DNA of 64,000 nucleotides, taken from assembly GCA_946186505.1 (NCBI GenBank), contig CAMHNI010000004.1:1-64000 (forward strand). Direction: 5' to 3'. Position numbers and translations under genes: made by a program. The notes under the pieces are model-generated. The model saw only the letters and a list, made by a program, of their open reading frames with translations. It was not told where the DNA came from and ran no database searches. Shown piece by piece: positions 19,992 through 26,910 of the stretch. Source of the stretch: an uncultured Prevotellaceae bacterium (GTDB lineage Bacteria > Bacteroidota > Bacteroidia > Bacteroidales > Bacteroidaceae). Position 1 is the stretch's first letter; each line of letters begins with the position of its first letter.

Positions 19992-20504
19992 ATGGAGAAA
20001 CGTGAGAAAGGGGTGAGTGTAGATCTGCAGGATTTTGTTCCTCAACGCTCTAAATCCCAAAATCAGGTAACCAAACATCCCTCCCTTCGGGAGGGCTTGG
20101 GTGGGCCCTCAGACTCGGGTGGGCCCTCTGTGCACTATGGCTGGTCAACTGCCGATGCCTTAGCATATACTGCAGTAGAGAACAACGCAATCGAGAACCG
20201 CAAACTTATGACACAAGCTGAAGACAGACTTTGGTATGAACTGAAAGCGAACAAACTGGGAGTTCACTTCCGTCGCCAGCATGTTATGGGAATGTATATT
20301 GCCGATTTCGTTTCTCTGAAAAATCATCTTGTCATTGAGGTGGACGGCGAATATCATCTTTCCTCAGAACAGAAGTTGGCTGACCAATATCGTACAGACT
20401 ATCTCCAGCGTAAGGGCTATCGTGTCATCCGTTTTACGAATCAACAAGTATTAACGGATTTAGAATCTGTTATGTCAACAATAATAAAATCACTAATCGC
20501 ATAA
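19992..20504 (+). CDS. DUF559 (Vsr-like) endonuclease domain protein flanked by REP-like repeats
   Basis: 170 residues. The C-terminal two-thirds is a DUF559 domain of the PD-(D/E)xK/Vsr type: LWYELKANKLGVHFRRQH, YIADFVSLKNHLVIEVDGEYH with the catalytic D...ExD-like acidic residues, then DYLQRKGYRVIRFTNQQVL. The N-terminal third contains [19 protein letters not shown], encoded by an internal REP-like palindrome. The gene is bracketed by inverted REP copies on both sides. The biochemical role of DUF559 is unknown; the arrangement resembles a REP unit carrying its own nuclease gene (inference). Confidence 0.8.
   Translation: MEKREKGVSVDLQDFVPQRSKSQNQVTKHPSLREGLGGPSDSGGPSVHYGWSTADALAYTAVENNAIENRKLMTQAEDRLWYELKANKLGVHFRRQHVMGMYIADFVSLKNHLVIEVDGEYHLSSEQKLADQYRTDYLQRKGYRVIRFTNQQVLTDLESVMSTIIKSLIA
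20073..20128 (+). repeat. REP-like palindrome inside the DUF559 reading frame
   Basis: A full second-subtype unit (AAACATCCCTCCC, then GGGAGGGCTTGGGTGGGCC) plus an extra copy of its tail (CTCGGGTGGGCCCTC). It is in frame and encodes [19 protein letters not shown]. Confidence 0.85.
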
Positions 20505-20512
20505 AAAGTAAC

Positions 20513-20590
20513 CAAACACCCCTCCCTTCGGGAGGGCTTGGGTAGGCTTTGTAACCAAACACCCCCTCCTTGGGAGGGGCTTGGGGAGGC
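20513..20590 (+). repeat. REP-like palindromes between DUF559 and purT
   Basis: Two forward units, one per subtype: 20513-20547 with the GGGAGGGCTTGGGTAGGC tail and 20557-20590 with the GGAGGGGCTTGGGGAGGC tail. The second ends 7 bp before the purT ATG, so any hairpin would sit over the ribosome-binding region of purT. Confidence 0.85.
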
Positions 20591-20597
20591 TTTTAAG

Positions 20598-21830
20598 ATG
20601 AAAAAAATACTATTATTAGGCTCAGGAGAACTGGGCAAGGAGTTTGTAATTGCCGCCATGAGGGCTGGCCAGTATGTAATCGCTTGTGACCGTTATGACA
20701 ATGCGCCCGCGATGCAAGTCGCTGATGAGCGCGAAGTGTTCTCCATGCTCGACGGCGATGCACTCGAAGCTGTGGTCCGCAAGCATCAGCCCGATATCAT
20801 CGTGCCTGAGATTGAGGCCATCCGTACCGAGCGCCTCTTCAAGTTCGAGGAGGAGGGCATTCAGGTGGTGCCTTCGGCACGTGCCGTCAACTACACGATG
20901 AACCGCCGTGCCATCCGCGACCTGGCTGCAAAGGAGCTCGGCCTGCGTACGGCGAAGTACTTCTACGCCAAGACCTTCGAGGAGTTCAAACGGGCGGCCG
21001 ATGAGATTGGTTTCCCCTGCGTAGTAAAACCCCTGATGTCGTCGTCAGGTCACGGTCAGAGCTATGTGCACAACGACGGCGAGCTGGAACAGGCTTTTCG
21101 CGAGGCTATGGAGGGAAGTCGTGGCGACGTGAAGGAAGTCATCATCGAGGAGTTCATCGACTTCGAATCAGAGTTCACGCTGCTTACCGTCACCCAGCAG
21201 CACGGCTGGCCCACGCTGTTCTGTCCGCCCATCGGACACGTTCAGAAGGGTGGCGACTATCGTGAGTCGTGGCAACCCTACAAGATTAGCGACGAGGCTC
21301 TGAAGCAGGCTCAGATGATGGCCGACAAGGTGACGAAGGCGCTGACGGGTGCAGGCATCTGGGGCGTTGAGTTCTTCCTGACGAAGCAGGGCGAGGTCAT
21401 CTTCTCTGAATTGTCTCCGCGTCCGCACGATACGGGTATGGTGACGCTGGGTCACACCACGAACCTCTCGGAGTTTGAACTGCATTTCCGCGCCATCATG
21501 GGCCTGCCCATTGCAGGCATCCACTTGGAGCATGCAGGAGCCTCGGCAGTCATCTTGTCGCCGAAGGAGGCTTCAAGTCCCGTTGACCGTTCCCTGCTCG
21601 ACTACAACCTGGAAGAGCCGTTGAAGGAAGACCGCACGCGCATCCGCATCTTTGGCAAGCCCGAGGCTCACAAAGGCCGCCGCATGGGTGTCGTGCTCTG
21701 CTACGGCGAGGTGGGCGACGATGTGAATGCCCTGCGCGACAAGGCAAAGCGACTGGCAAAGACGGTATTGGGAACTGATCCGTATGCGCTAAAAGCCTCC
21801 CCAAGCCCCTCCGAAGGAGGGGGTGTTTAG
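20598..21830 (+). CDS. purT: Formate-dependent phosphoribosylglycinamide formyltransferase
   Basis: ATP-grasp enzyme that formylates GAR with formate and ATP in purine synthesis. About 410 residues from the ATG at 20598 ([16 protein letters not shown]); a longer frame upstream is only translated REP sequence. The blocks [40 protein letters not shown] and [15 protein letters not shown] are intact. The last 10 or so residues, [12 protein letters not shown], and the stop codon come from a REP-like palindrome at 21795-21829, replacing the normal C-terminal end. It is placed among sugar genes but probably not functionally linked to them. Confidence 0.95.
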   Translation: MKKILLLGSGELGKEFVIAAMRAGQYVIACDRYDNAPAMQVADEREVFSMLDGDALEAVVRKHQPDIIVPEIEAIRTERLFKFEEEGIQVVPSARAVNYTMNRRAIRDLAAKELGLRTAKYFYAKTFEEFKRAADEIGFPCVVKPLMSSSGHGQSYVHNDGELEQAFREAMEGSRGDVKEVIIEEFIDFESEFTLLTVTQQHGWPTLFCPPIGHVQKGGDYRESWQPYKISDEALKQAQMMADKVTKALTGAGIWGVEFFLTKQGEVIFSELSPRPHDTGMVTLGHTTNLSEFELHFRAIMGLPIAGIHLEHAGASAVILSPKEASSPVDRSLLDYNLEEPLKEDRTRIRIFGKPEAHKGRRMGVVLCYGEVGDDVNALRDKAKRLAKTVLGTDPYALKASPSPSEGGGV

Positions 21831-21886
21831 ATACATAATAGTAGGGTAAAAGCCTCCCCAAGCCCCTCCCAAGGAGGGGGTGTTTA
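21795..21886 (-). repeat. REP-like palindromes at the purT 3' end
   Basis: Two reverse-orientation units (21795-21829 and 21852-21886). The first supplies the last codons and the stop codon of purT; the second lies in the 13-69 bp before the fdtA-like gene. Confidence 0.85.
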
Positions 21887-21899
21887 AATACTAAAAGAG

Positions 21900-22433
21900 A
21901 TGAAGGAAGAAGAACATCAACAACAACAACAGCGAGAAGAACAGGTAATCAAACATCCCTCCCTTCGGGAGGGCTTGGGTGGGCTTTCGGCCTTGGTTGG
22001 GCTTTCGGCCTTGGGTGGGCTTTCGGGCTTGGGTGGGCTTTACTCCTTGCCCAAAATCACCGACCCTCGCGGCAACCTGACGTTTGCCGAAGCGCAGTCG
22101 ATGGTGCCCTTCGACATCAAGCGGGCGTATTGGGTGTACGACGTGCCTGCCGGAGAGAGTAGGGGAGGCCACGCCCACAAGCGGCTGAAGCAGTTTGTGG
22201 TGGCGCTGAGCGGCTCGTTCCATGTGACGCTCGACAACGGCTATGAGCGCCAGACGGTGCTGCTGAACCATCCCTATCAGGGCCTGCTCATCGATGTCAA
22301 CACGTGGCGCACGCTCGACGATTTCTCTTCGGGTGCCGTCTGCCTCGTGCTGGCTTCCGAGCATTACGACGAGGACGACTACATATACGACTACGATGAG
22401 TTCCTCGCCTATATAGGGCGACCCTCCAAATGA
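21900..22433 (+). CDS. fdtA: FdtA-like dTDP-4-keto-6-deoxyhexose 3,4-ketoisomerase with REP-encoded N-terminus
   Basis: Cupin-fold isomerase moving the keto group of the RmlB product from C4 to C3, setting up C3 amination. 177 residues; family members are about 135. The core begins SLPKITDPRGNLTFAEA and contains VPFDIKRAYWVYDVPAGESRGGHAH, including the active-site HAH, then the cupin strands to the end. The first 50 residues are not family sequence: MKEEEHQQQQQREEQ, then [11 protein letters not shown] and glycine/leucine-rich repeats, all encoded by REP-like DNA. WxcM-type ketoisomerases giving the other epimer look similar, so the exact product is uncertain. Confidence 0.88.
   Translation: MKEEEHQQQQQREEQVIKHPSLREGLGGLSALVGLSALGGLSGLGGLYSLPKITDPRGNLTFAEAQSMVPFDIKRAYWVYDVPAGESRGGHAHKRLKQFVVALSGSFHVTLDNGYERQTVLLNHPYQGLLIDVNTWRTLDDFSSGAVCLVLASEHYDEDDYIYDYDEFLAYIGRPSK
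21951..22038 (+). repeat. REP-like palindrome with amplified tail inside the fdtA frame
   Basis: One forward unit (21951-21984) followed by three more copies of its 18-bp tail, of the form GGCTTGGGTGGGCTTTCG. The 18-bp period preserves reading frame, giving tandem GLSALGGLSG-type peptide repeats. Confidence 0.85.
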
Positions 22434-22464
22434 CGTCATAACGAAATAACGTTATCACGAACGA

Positions 22465-23403
22465 ATGATTGAAATAAGACGATACACAGCAGACAGGGCC
22501 GACGAGTGGAACCGCTTCGTGGCTGCGTCGAAGAACGGCACGTTCCTCTTTGACCGCCGCTTCATGGACTACCACAGTGACCGTTTTCACGACCATTCGC
22601 TGATGGTGTTCCGCGACCATCGGCTCTACGCGCTGCTGCTTGCCAACGAGCGTGACGGCGTGCTCGTCTCTCATGGTGGATTGACCTATGGCGGCTTGGT
22701 GATGAGACCGCAGTGTTCGGCCAAGGGCGTGCTCGATGCTTTCACGGCCATCAACGGCTATCTGCGCGACAATGGTTTCCGAAGTGTTGTCTATAAGGCC
22801 ATTCCCTGGATTTACCACCAGTTGCCAGCCGAGGAAGACCTCTATGCGCTGACTGCTGTCTGCAACGCCCGCCTCACCATCCGCGACATTTCGTCGGCTA
22901 TTGTCGGCACGCGGCGGCTGAAGTTCACCGAGTCGCGCCGTTCTGGACTTCGCAAGGCGCTGAAAGCAGGGCTGACGGTCAGCGAGTCTGACGATGTGGA
23001 TGCCTTCTGGCACATTCTCAACGACAACCTCACGCAGAAATATGCCGTCCGTCCTGTGCATACTGCCGACGAACTGCGCCTGCTCCGTTCACGATTGCCT
23101 GAGCATATCAAGCTGTGGCTCGTCCTCGATGGTGACACGCCCGTTGGCGGCACCCTGCTGTTCCTCACGCCGCAAGTGCTCCACACGCAGTACATCTCGG
23201 CCAACTCCTTTGGCAAGCAGCATGGAGCCATCGACCTGCTGTTCGACCACCTTATCAATCATGTCTACGCCGACTATCCCTACATCGATTTCGGCAAATC
23301 GACGGTCAGCGACAGCGCCGACCTCAACGAGCAGCTCATCTTCCAGAAGGAAGGCTTTGGCGCTCGCGCCGTCTGTTACGATACTTACGAATGGACGGTT
23401 TAA
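22465..23403 (+). CDS. FemAB/GNAT-type acyltransferase
   Basis: 312 residues with the peptidoglycan-bridge FemAB-like or GNAT-like architecture: MIEIRRYTADRADEWNRFV at the start, FLFDRRFMDYHSDRF, then GGLTYGGLV, and a late block YISANSFGKQHGAIDLLFDHLI typical of BioF2-like acetyltransferase domains. Placed between the ketoisomerase and aminotransferase genes, it could acylate the amino sugar they make, although the usual N-acyltransferase in such pathways is of the hexapeptide-repeat type. It ends directly in a heptanucleotide repeat tract. Confidence 0.75.
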   Translation: MIEIRRYTADRADEWNRFVAASKNGTFLFDRRFMDYHSDRFHDHSLMVFRDHRLYALLLANERDGVLVSHGGLTYGGLVMRPQCSAKGVLDAFTAINGYLRDNGFRSVVYKAIPWIYHQLPAEEDLYALTAVCNARLTIRDISSAIVGTRRLKFTESRRSGLRKALKAGLTVSESDDVDAFWHILNDNLTQKYAVRPVHTADELRLLRSRLPEHIKLWLVLDGDTPVGGTLLFLTPQVLHTQYISANSFGKQHGAIDLLFDHLINHVYADYPYIDFGKSTVSDSADLNEQLIFQKEGFGARAVCYDTYEWTV

Positions 23404-23596
23404 GTGATGAGTGATAAGTGATGAGTGATAAGTGATGAGTGATAAGTGATGAGTGATGAGTGATAAGTGATAAGTGATGAGTGATAAGTGATAAGTGATA
23501 AGTGATAAGTGATAAGTGATGAGTGATAAGTGATAAGTGATAAATGATGAGTGATAAGTGATGAGTGATAAGTGATGAGTGATAAGTGATAAGTGA
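23404..23596 (+). repeat. Heptanucleotide tandem repeat GTGATRA
   Basis: About 27 units of 7 bp, alternating GTGATGA and GTGATAA with one GTGATAA-to-AATGATGA variant, filling the whole gap from the upstream stop codon to the aminotransferase gene. The last unit even contributes an in-frame GTG for the next gene (23593). Because seven is not a multiple of three, all plus-strand frames meet stops, whereas the minus strand is open and creates a spurious long frame. Confidence 0.95.
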
Positions 23597-23613
23597 AAAA
23601 TTTGCTTCCGCCG

Positions 23614-24882
23614 ATGATTAAATATTTGCCCCTGAAACGAATAAACGCCCGTTACGACGCTGAAATTCGCGAGGCCATCAGCCGCGTGCTCGACTCCGGC
23701 TGGTATCTGAAAGGCGAGGCCACGCGACAGTTTGAGCAGCACTATGCCGAGTATATCGGCACGCGCTATTGCATTGGCTGTGGCAACGGCTTGGATGCGC
23801 TGCGACTGATTCTCCGAGCCTATATGGAGATGGGCGTGATGCACGAGGGTGACGAGGTCATCGTGCCCGCCAACACCTTCATTGCCTCTATCTTGGCCAT
23901 CACCGAGTGCGGCTTGAAACCTGTGTTGGTGGAGCCGGATTTCAATACCTTGCAAATCGATGACACCCTCATTGAGCAGGCCATCACAAAGCGTACTAAA
24001 GCTGTGATGATTGTTCACCTCTACGGCCGCTGCGCCTATACGGAAAGGATTGGGGAAATATGCCGCCGTCACAACCTCAAACTCATCGAGGATAATGCGC
24101 AGGCACATGGTTGTAACTATAAGCCTCCCCAAGCCTCAAGGCCTCCCCAAGCCTCAAGGCCTCCCCAAGCCCCTCCTAAGGAGGGGGTGTTTGATTACCT
24201 GAAGAGGGAGGATAGTGCGGCTTCTCAGGTATCTAAACATCCCTCCCTTGGGGAAGGCTTGGGTGGGCTTTCTGACTTGGGTAGGCTTTCTGACTTGGGT
24301 GGGCCCTTAACCGGCTCCCTTTCTTCTGCCGCCCACAGCTTCTATCCAGGCAAAAATCTTGGCGCATTGGGCGATGCAGGGGCCGTCACCACCAACGACG
24401 AGCAATTGGCTGCCATCGTTCGGTCGCTGGGCAACTATGGTTCCTCGCGCAAGTATGTGTTCGACTATATCGGTTACAACAGCCGGATGGACGAGCTGCA
24501 GGCCGCCGTGCTCGACGTAAAACTGCGACACCTCGATGCCGATAACCAACGGCGCCGTGAGATTGCCGCCCGCTATGAAAGCGAAATCAGCAATCAGCAG
24601 GTGAAAATTATACGCTCTGATCGCGACTGCGTGTATCACATCTTCCCCGTTTTCAGCCCTCGTCGTGACGAACTGCAGGCTTACCTGAAGGAGAACGGCA
24701 TTGAGACCATGATACACTATCCCATTCCGCCCCACAAGCAGGCCTGCTACAAGGAGTGGAACACGCTCGCGCTGCCCATCACCGAGCTAATCAGCGAGCA
24801 GGAACTCTCCATTCCCTGCCATCAGGCCATGACCGACGATGAAGTGACGGCCGTCATCAGCACCATGAATAACTTCCTGTAA
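23614..24882 (+). CDS. fdtB: FdtB-like PLP aminotransferase carrying a REP-encoded internal insertion
   Basis: DegT/DnrJ/EryC1 sugar aminotransferase expected to aminate C3 of the dTDP-3-keto sugar. 422 residues against about 365 for the family. The ATG at 23614 gives the normal start MIKYLPLKRINARYD. Conserved blocks are CIGCGNGLDALRLIL, VPANTFIAS, LIEDNAQAHG and SFYPGKNLGALGDAG with the PLP lysine (K247). Between HGCNY and TGSLS about 62 residues are inserted, translated from REP-like DNA at 24121-24306. The insertion falls in a loop just before the PLP-lysine strand; whether the enzyme still works cannot be told from sequence. Confidence 0.9.
   Translation: MIKYLPLKRINARYDAEIREAISRVLDSGWYLKGEATRQFEQHYAEYIGTRYCIGCGNGLDALRLILRAYMEMGVMHEGDEVIVPANTFIASILAITECGLKPVLVEPDFNTLQIDDTLIEQAITKRTKAVMIVHLYGRCAYTERIGEICRRHNLKLIEDNAQAHGCNYKPPQASRPPQASRPPQAPPKEGVFDYLKREDSAASQVSKHPSLGEGLGGLSDLGRLSDLGGPLTGSLSSAAHSFYPGKNLGALGDAGAVTTNDEQLAAIVRSLGNYGSSRKYVFDYIGYNSRMDELQAAVLDVKLRHLDADNQRRREIAARYESEISNQQVKIIRSDRDCVYHIFPVFSPRRDELQAYLKENGIETMIHYPIPPHKQACYKEWNTLALPITELISEQELSIPCHQAMTDDEVTAVISTMNNFL
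24121..24306. repeat. REP-like palindromes inserted in the middle of fdtB
   Basis: A reverse unit with two extra 18-bp tail copies (GCCTCCCCAAGCCTCAAG, 24123-24192), a 42-bp spacer encoding YLKREDSAASQV, then a forward second-subtype unit with two extra tail copies (24235-24306). The whole is an imperfect inverted repeat that stays in frame and has no stop codon. Confidence 0.9.
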
Positions 24883-24921
24883 ACCAGAACCGATGACAGC
24901 TCGGCCATAGAGAGAAAAAGC

Positions 24922-25224
24922 ATGAACAAGGTTAGAATTACAGCCATACGCCAGACAGTCTATCCTGACCTGATGGCAAAGTTTGAGAACCCCATTGAAC
25001 ATACTTGTGATGTCAGGGAGGGGCAGCAATGGATTTCAGCTAATGGTGAATGTCCGGAAGGGATGTGCCCGTCTGCATGGTACACCATGCGGGAATTCGT
25101 GGAATCGCTGGCCAAGGGCGAAGGGAACTTCTACGATGGCTGGATGAAGAACCCCATGAGTGCGATGATAAGCTGCAACGACGGCTTCCGCCCGTTCAGC
25201 TTCTATATTGAGGTGATTGAGTAA
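24922..25224 (+). CDS. TIGR04076 family protein
   Basis: 100 residues. Matches the TIGR04076 pattern: an N-terminal KVRITAIRQTVYPDL strand, a Cys in HTCDV, a CPEGMCPSAWYTM segment, and the ending MISCNDGFRPFSFYIEVI. The conserved cysteines suggest metal or redox chemistry, but no function is established. It ends a run of plus-strand genes; the next gene is on the other strand. Confidence 0.75.
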   Translation: MNKVRITAIRQTVYPDLMAKFENPIEHTCDVREGQQWISANGECPEGMCPSAWYTMREFVESLAKGEGNFYDGWMKNPMSAMISCNDGFRPFSFYIEVIE

Positions 25225-25270
25225 TTACGACACAGACACATGCTTCCTGGTGAATGCTGGTGCAAGACCA

Positions 25271-25307
25271 AGAAAAATCCGCAACCTCTTGAGGGAGAGA
25301 TTGCGGA
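25271..25307 (-). terminator. Rho-independent terminator after the smalltalk gene
   Basis: On the minus strand a hairpin TCCGCAATCTCTC ... GAGGTTGCGGA is followed by ATTTTTCTT. It ends the HU-smalltalk transcript. The interval between it and the smalltalk stop holds no gene; the amidase gene that often follows smalltalk in Bacteroidetes is absent. Confidence 0.75.
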
Positions 25308-25398
25308 CGTTAAGAGATGGGTGTGTGTTCGTGTTTCAGCGCTCGGCTTTCTTGCGTCCCTGCGGTAGCAAGCAACCAGAGGTCGAGCGGCCGCTTGG

Positions 25399-25521
25399 CT
25401 ATGCCAAGAATGTGATTGGACCGTGGCCCAAGCAAGAGGTCGTTCCGAGGGCGGTCAGAGCCGCCGTCAGGATTGACACGATGACCTGCAGGATGGTCTT
25501 CCAAGTTTCTTTGTTCTTCAT
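25399..25521 (-). CDS. Smalltalk protein (short membrane peptide)
   Basis: 40 residues: MKNKETWKTILQVIVSILTA, then a small hydrophobic run and TSCLGHG. It matches the Bacteroidetes smalltalk family of tiny single-helix peptides found next to HU-like genes and VirE-type loci. The frame extends upstream of 25521, but the start at MKNKETW is the family start. Function unknown. Confidence 0.8.
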   Translation of the reverse strand: MKNKETWKTILQVIVSILTAALTALGTTSCLGHGPITFLA

Positions 25522-25612
25522 GGTTCTTCGTCCTTTTGTTCGTTCATTTTTATAGTTAGGAGGGGGGCAGGGCGGCTTGGAAACCCTCAGCTCATCCTCT
25601 GCCCCCTTGGAG

Positions 25613-26086
25613 TTAAGGCTCCGTCTCGTCGCCGTCGTCGCCACCGCTGCCCTCTTCCTGTTCAGGGTCGGGCTTCAGCTGGTCGATGCTGATGAACTCG
25701 GCCTTCTTCAGGAACTGACGGCTGGAGAGGTCCATCTCCTGCTCCTGACCCGGCAGGAACCGGATGTGCAGACCCTTGACGTTCTCCTGTACGCTGTACT
25801 TCTCCTTAGAGTTGGCCCCCGAGCTCTCGAGCGTGGTGTAGAACGTGCCGAGGCCGTCAATCTTCACCTTCTTCGAGTTGAGCAGCATCTCGACCAGACA
25901 GCTGCGGAACTTCTCCAGCACGCCGAACACCACGTCCGAGGTGTAGATGCTTCCGTGCTCCGCGATGTGCTGTGCCAGCTTGCGCGTGTTCATCGTCTCG
26001 AGTGCCTTGGCGCGGCCGTACCACTTGCCGTACGTCTTCGAAGCCGTGTTCATGTTCTGTTTCACTTCATACAAAATCTTTGCCAT
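25613..26086 (-). CDS. HU-like DNA-binding protein
   Basis: 157 residues from the ATG at 26086; the frame upstream is not family sequence. It belongs to the Bacteroidetes HU-HIG-like family: KTYGKWYGRAKALETM, then RKLAQHIAEHGSIYTSDVVFGVLEKF and VKIDGLGTFYTTL, with an acidic Glu/Asp/Gly tail. Such proteins mark phage-like or VirE-type loci. Transcribed leftward from a promoter at 26167-26198, divergent from the restriction genes. Confidence 0.88.
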   Translation of the reverse strand: MAKILYEVKQNMNTASKTYGKWYGRAKALETMNTRKLAQHIAEHGSIYTSDVVFGVLEKFRSCLVEMLLNSKKVKIDGLGTFYTTLESSGANSKEKYSVQENVKGLHIRFLPGQEQEMDLSSRQFLKKAEFISIDQLKPDPEQEEGSGGDDGDETEP

Positions 26087-26166
26087 AATCGTTGTGTGTT
26101 TTCGTGGTTTTAGATACTCTGTGGCGAGCTTCACGGGTCGCCAACATCCCGTTTGTGATCACGATG

Positions 26167-26198
26167 CAAAGGTACAACATATTTCGTGAGCCTCCAAA
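26167..26198 (-). promoter_or_regulatory. Promoter of the HU-like gene
   Basis: On the minus strand TTTG (26198-26195), 20 nt, then TACCTTTG (26174-26167): a full Bacteroidetes promoter with ideal spacing, about 80 bp before the HU ATG. Confidence 0.75.
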
Positions 26199-26356
26199 TT
26201 TCACCCCTCGATTTGGGGCGATTTTCAGCACAAATTGGGCGAATTTGAAGGCCCCGTAATTTCACGCCCTCAAATCCGTATTTTCCGAGCCTTTGAGATT
26301 ACTTTTCGTCGCTGCCGGGCAAGGTGGGCGGTTTTCGGTTGCCACAACGCCACAAC

Positions 26357-26496
26357 GCCACTTTGCCACATTAAGCACCTTCGAGATTGCACAAATACCC
26401 TTATTAAATTATTATATATTATAATATATAATAATTCTATAATATCAATTCTTCCAATCCGTCACTATTGCCATCACCTTAATGTGGCAAAGTGGC
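26357..26496. repeat. Inverted 19-bp repeat around an AT-only palindrome
   Basis: GCCACTTTGCCACATTAAG at 26357-26375 and its perfect reverse complement at 26478-26496, separated by 102 bp that contain a 30-bp AT palindrome. Extra CCACAACG and TTGTGGC words extend each arm imperfectly. A third copy of the 19-mer ends the VirE-type gene at 35457-35475. An origin, recombination site or operator is possible; none is proven. Confidence 0.85.
26407..26436. repeat. 30-bp perfect AT-only palindrome
   Basis: The half-site AATTATTATATATTA (26407-26421) is followed immediately by its exact reverse complement. It lies at the centre of the 19-bp inverted repeat and could extrude as a cruciform or mark a strand-opening site. 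Confidence 0.9.
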
Positions 26497-26564
26497 ATTG
26501 TGGCAAAGTGGCGGATTGAAATAAAAAAAGTTAGCCAAAATGGTACACAATTCAAAATTTTTTG

Positions 26565-26572
26565 TATCTTTG
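26565..26572 (+). promoter_or_regulatory. -7 element TATCTTTG of the restriction locus
   Basis: Perfect TAnnTTTG match 26 bp before the ATG at 26599. It probably drives the antitoxin-like gene and the XamI-type R-M genes together. Confidence 0.6.
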
Positions 26573-26598
26573 CCCCAGATATTAAAACAAATAATATT

Positions 26599-26880
26599 AT
26601 GGTAGTAGTAACAGGCAGAGACTTCAGGGCCAACACGGCAAAGTATGTTGACGTGGCCCTTCGTGGTGAGGACGTGGTGGTGAAATCACGTGCCGGCAGT
26701 TTCCGTGTCGTTCCCATCAGCGAGGATGATATCGTGATAAACAAGCGCGACCTGACTGAAGAACTCCGTGGTGCACTTTTGGAGGCCAAGGAGGCGATAG
26801 AAGGCAAACGGAAATTGAACACTCTGGACAACCTGATCAATGAGCTTCGAAATTCTCTTGCTGCCATAAGAAATAAATAA
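26599..26880 (+). CDS. Phd/YefM-like protein upstream of the R-M genes
   Basis: 93 residues, starting MVVVTGRDFRANTAKYVDVA; the frame upstream runs through repeat and promoter DNA and is not used. The N-terminal part follows the Phd/YefM prevent-host-death pattern (TGRDFRANTAKYVDVALRGEDVVVKSR ... FRVVPI). The rest is a charged helix ending LINELRNSLAAIRNK. No RelE- or Doc-type toxin follows; the partner position is filled by a restriction endonuclease. It may be an orphan antitoxin or a DNA-binding controller of the R-M operon (inference). Confidence 0.7.
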   Translation: MVVVTGRDFRANTAKYVDVALRGEDVVVKSRAGSFRVVPISEDDIVINKRDLTEELRGALLEAKEAIEGKRKLNTLDNLINELRNSLAAIRNK

Positions 26881-26910
26881 CTTTTATTATCAAATAAAGC
26901 ATCTCCTATT

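Noticed and set aside
23404..23596. Possible CRISPR array
   Set aside because: The period is 7 bp with no spacers; it is a simple tandem repeat.
23089..24132. Long minus-strand frame of 347 codons with Ser/Leu/Ile/His repeats
   Set aside because: It is created by the heptamer tract, which is stop-free on the minus strand, joined to antisense of the acyltransferase and aminotransferase genes.
18559..24306. REP-like units as a CRISPR array or transcription terminators only
   Set aside because: Spacing is irregular, no unique spacers exist, and many copies lie inside reading frames without a T-tract.
25217..25644. Frames on both strands around the smalltalk gene (amidase remnant)
   Set aside because: The sequences show no amidase motifs; only the 40-residue smalltalk peptide and a terminator are supported.
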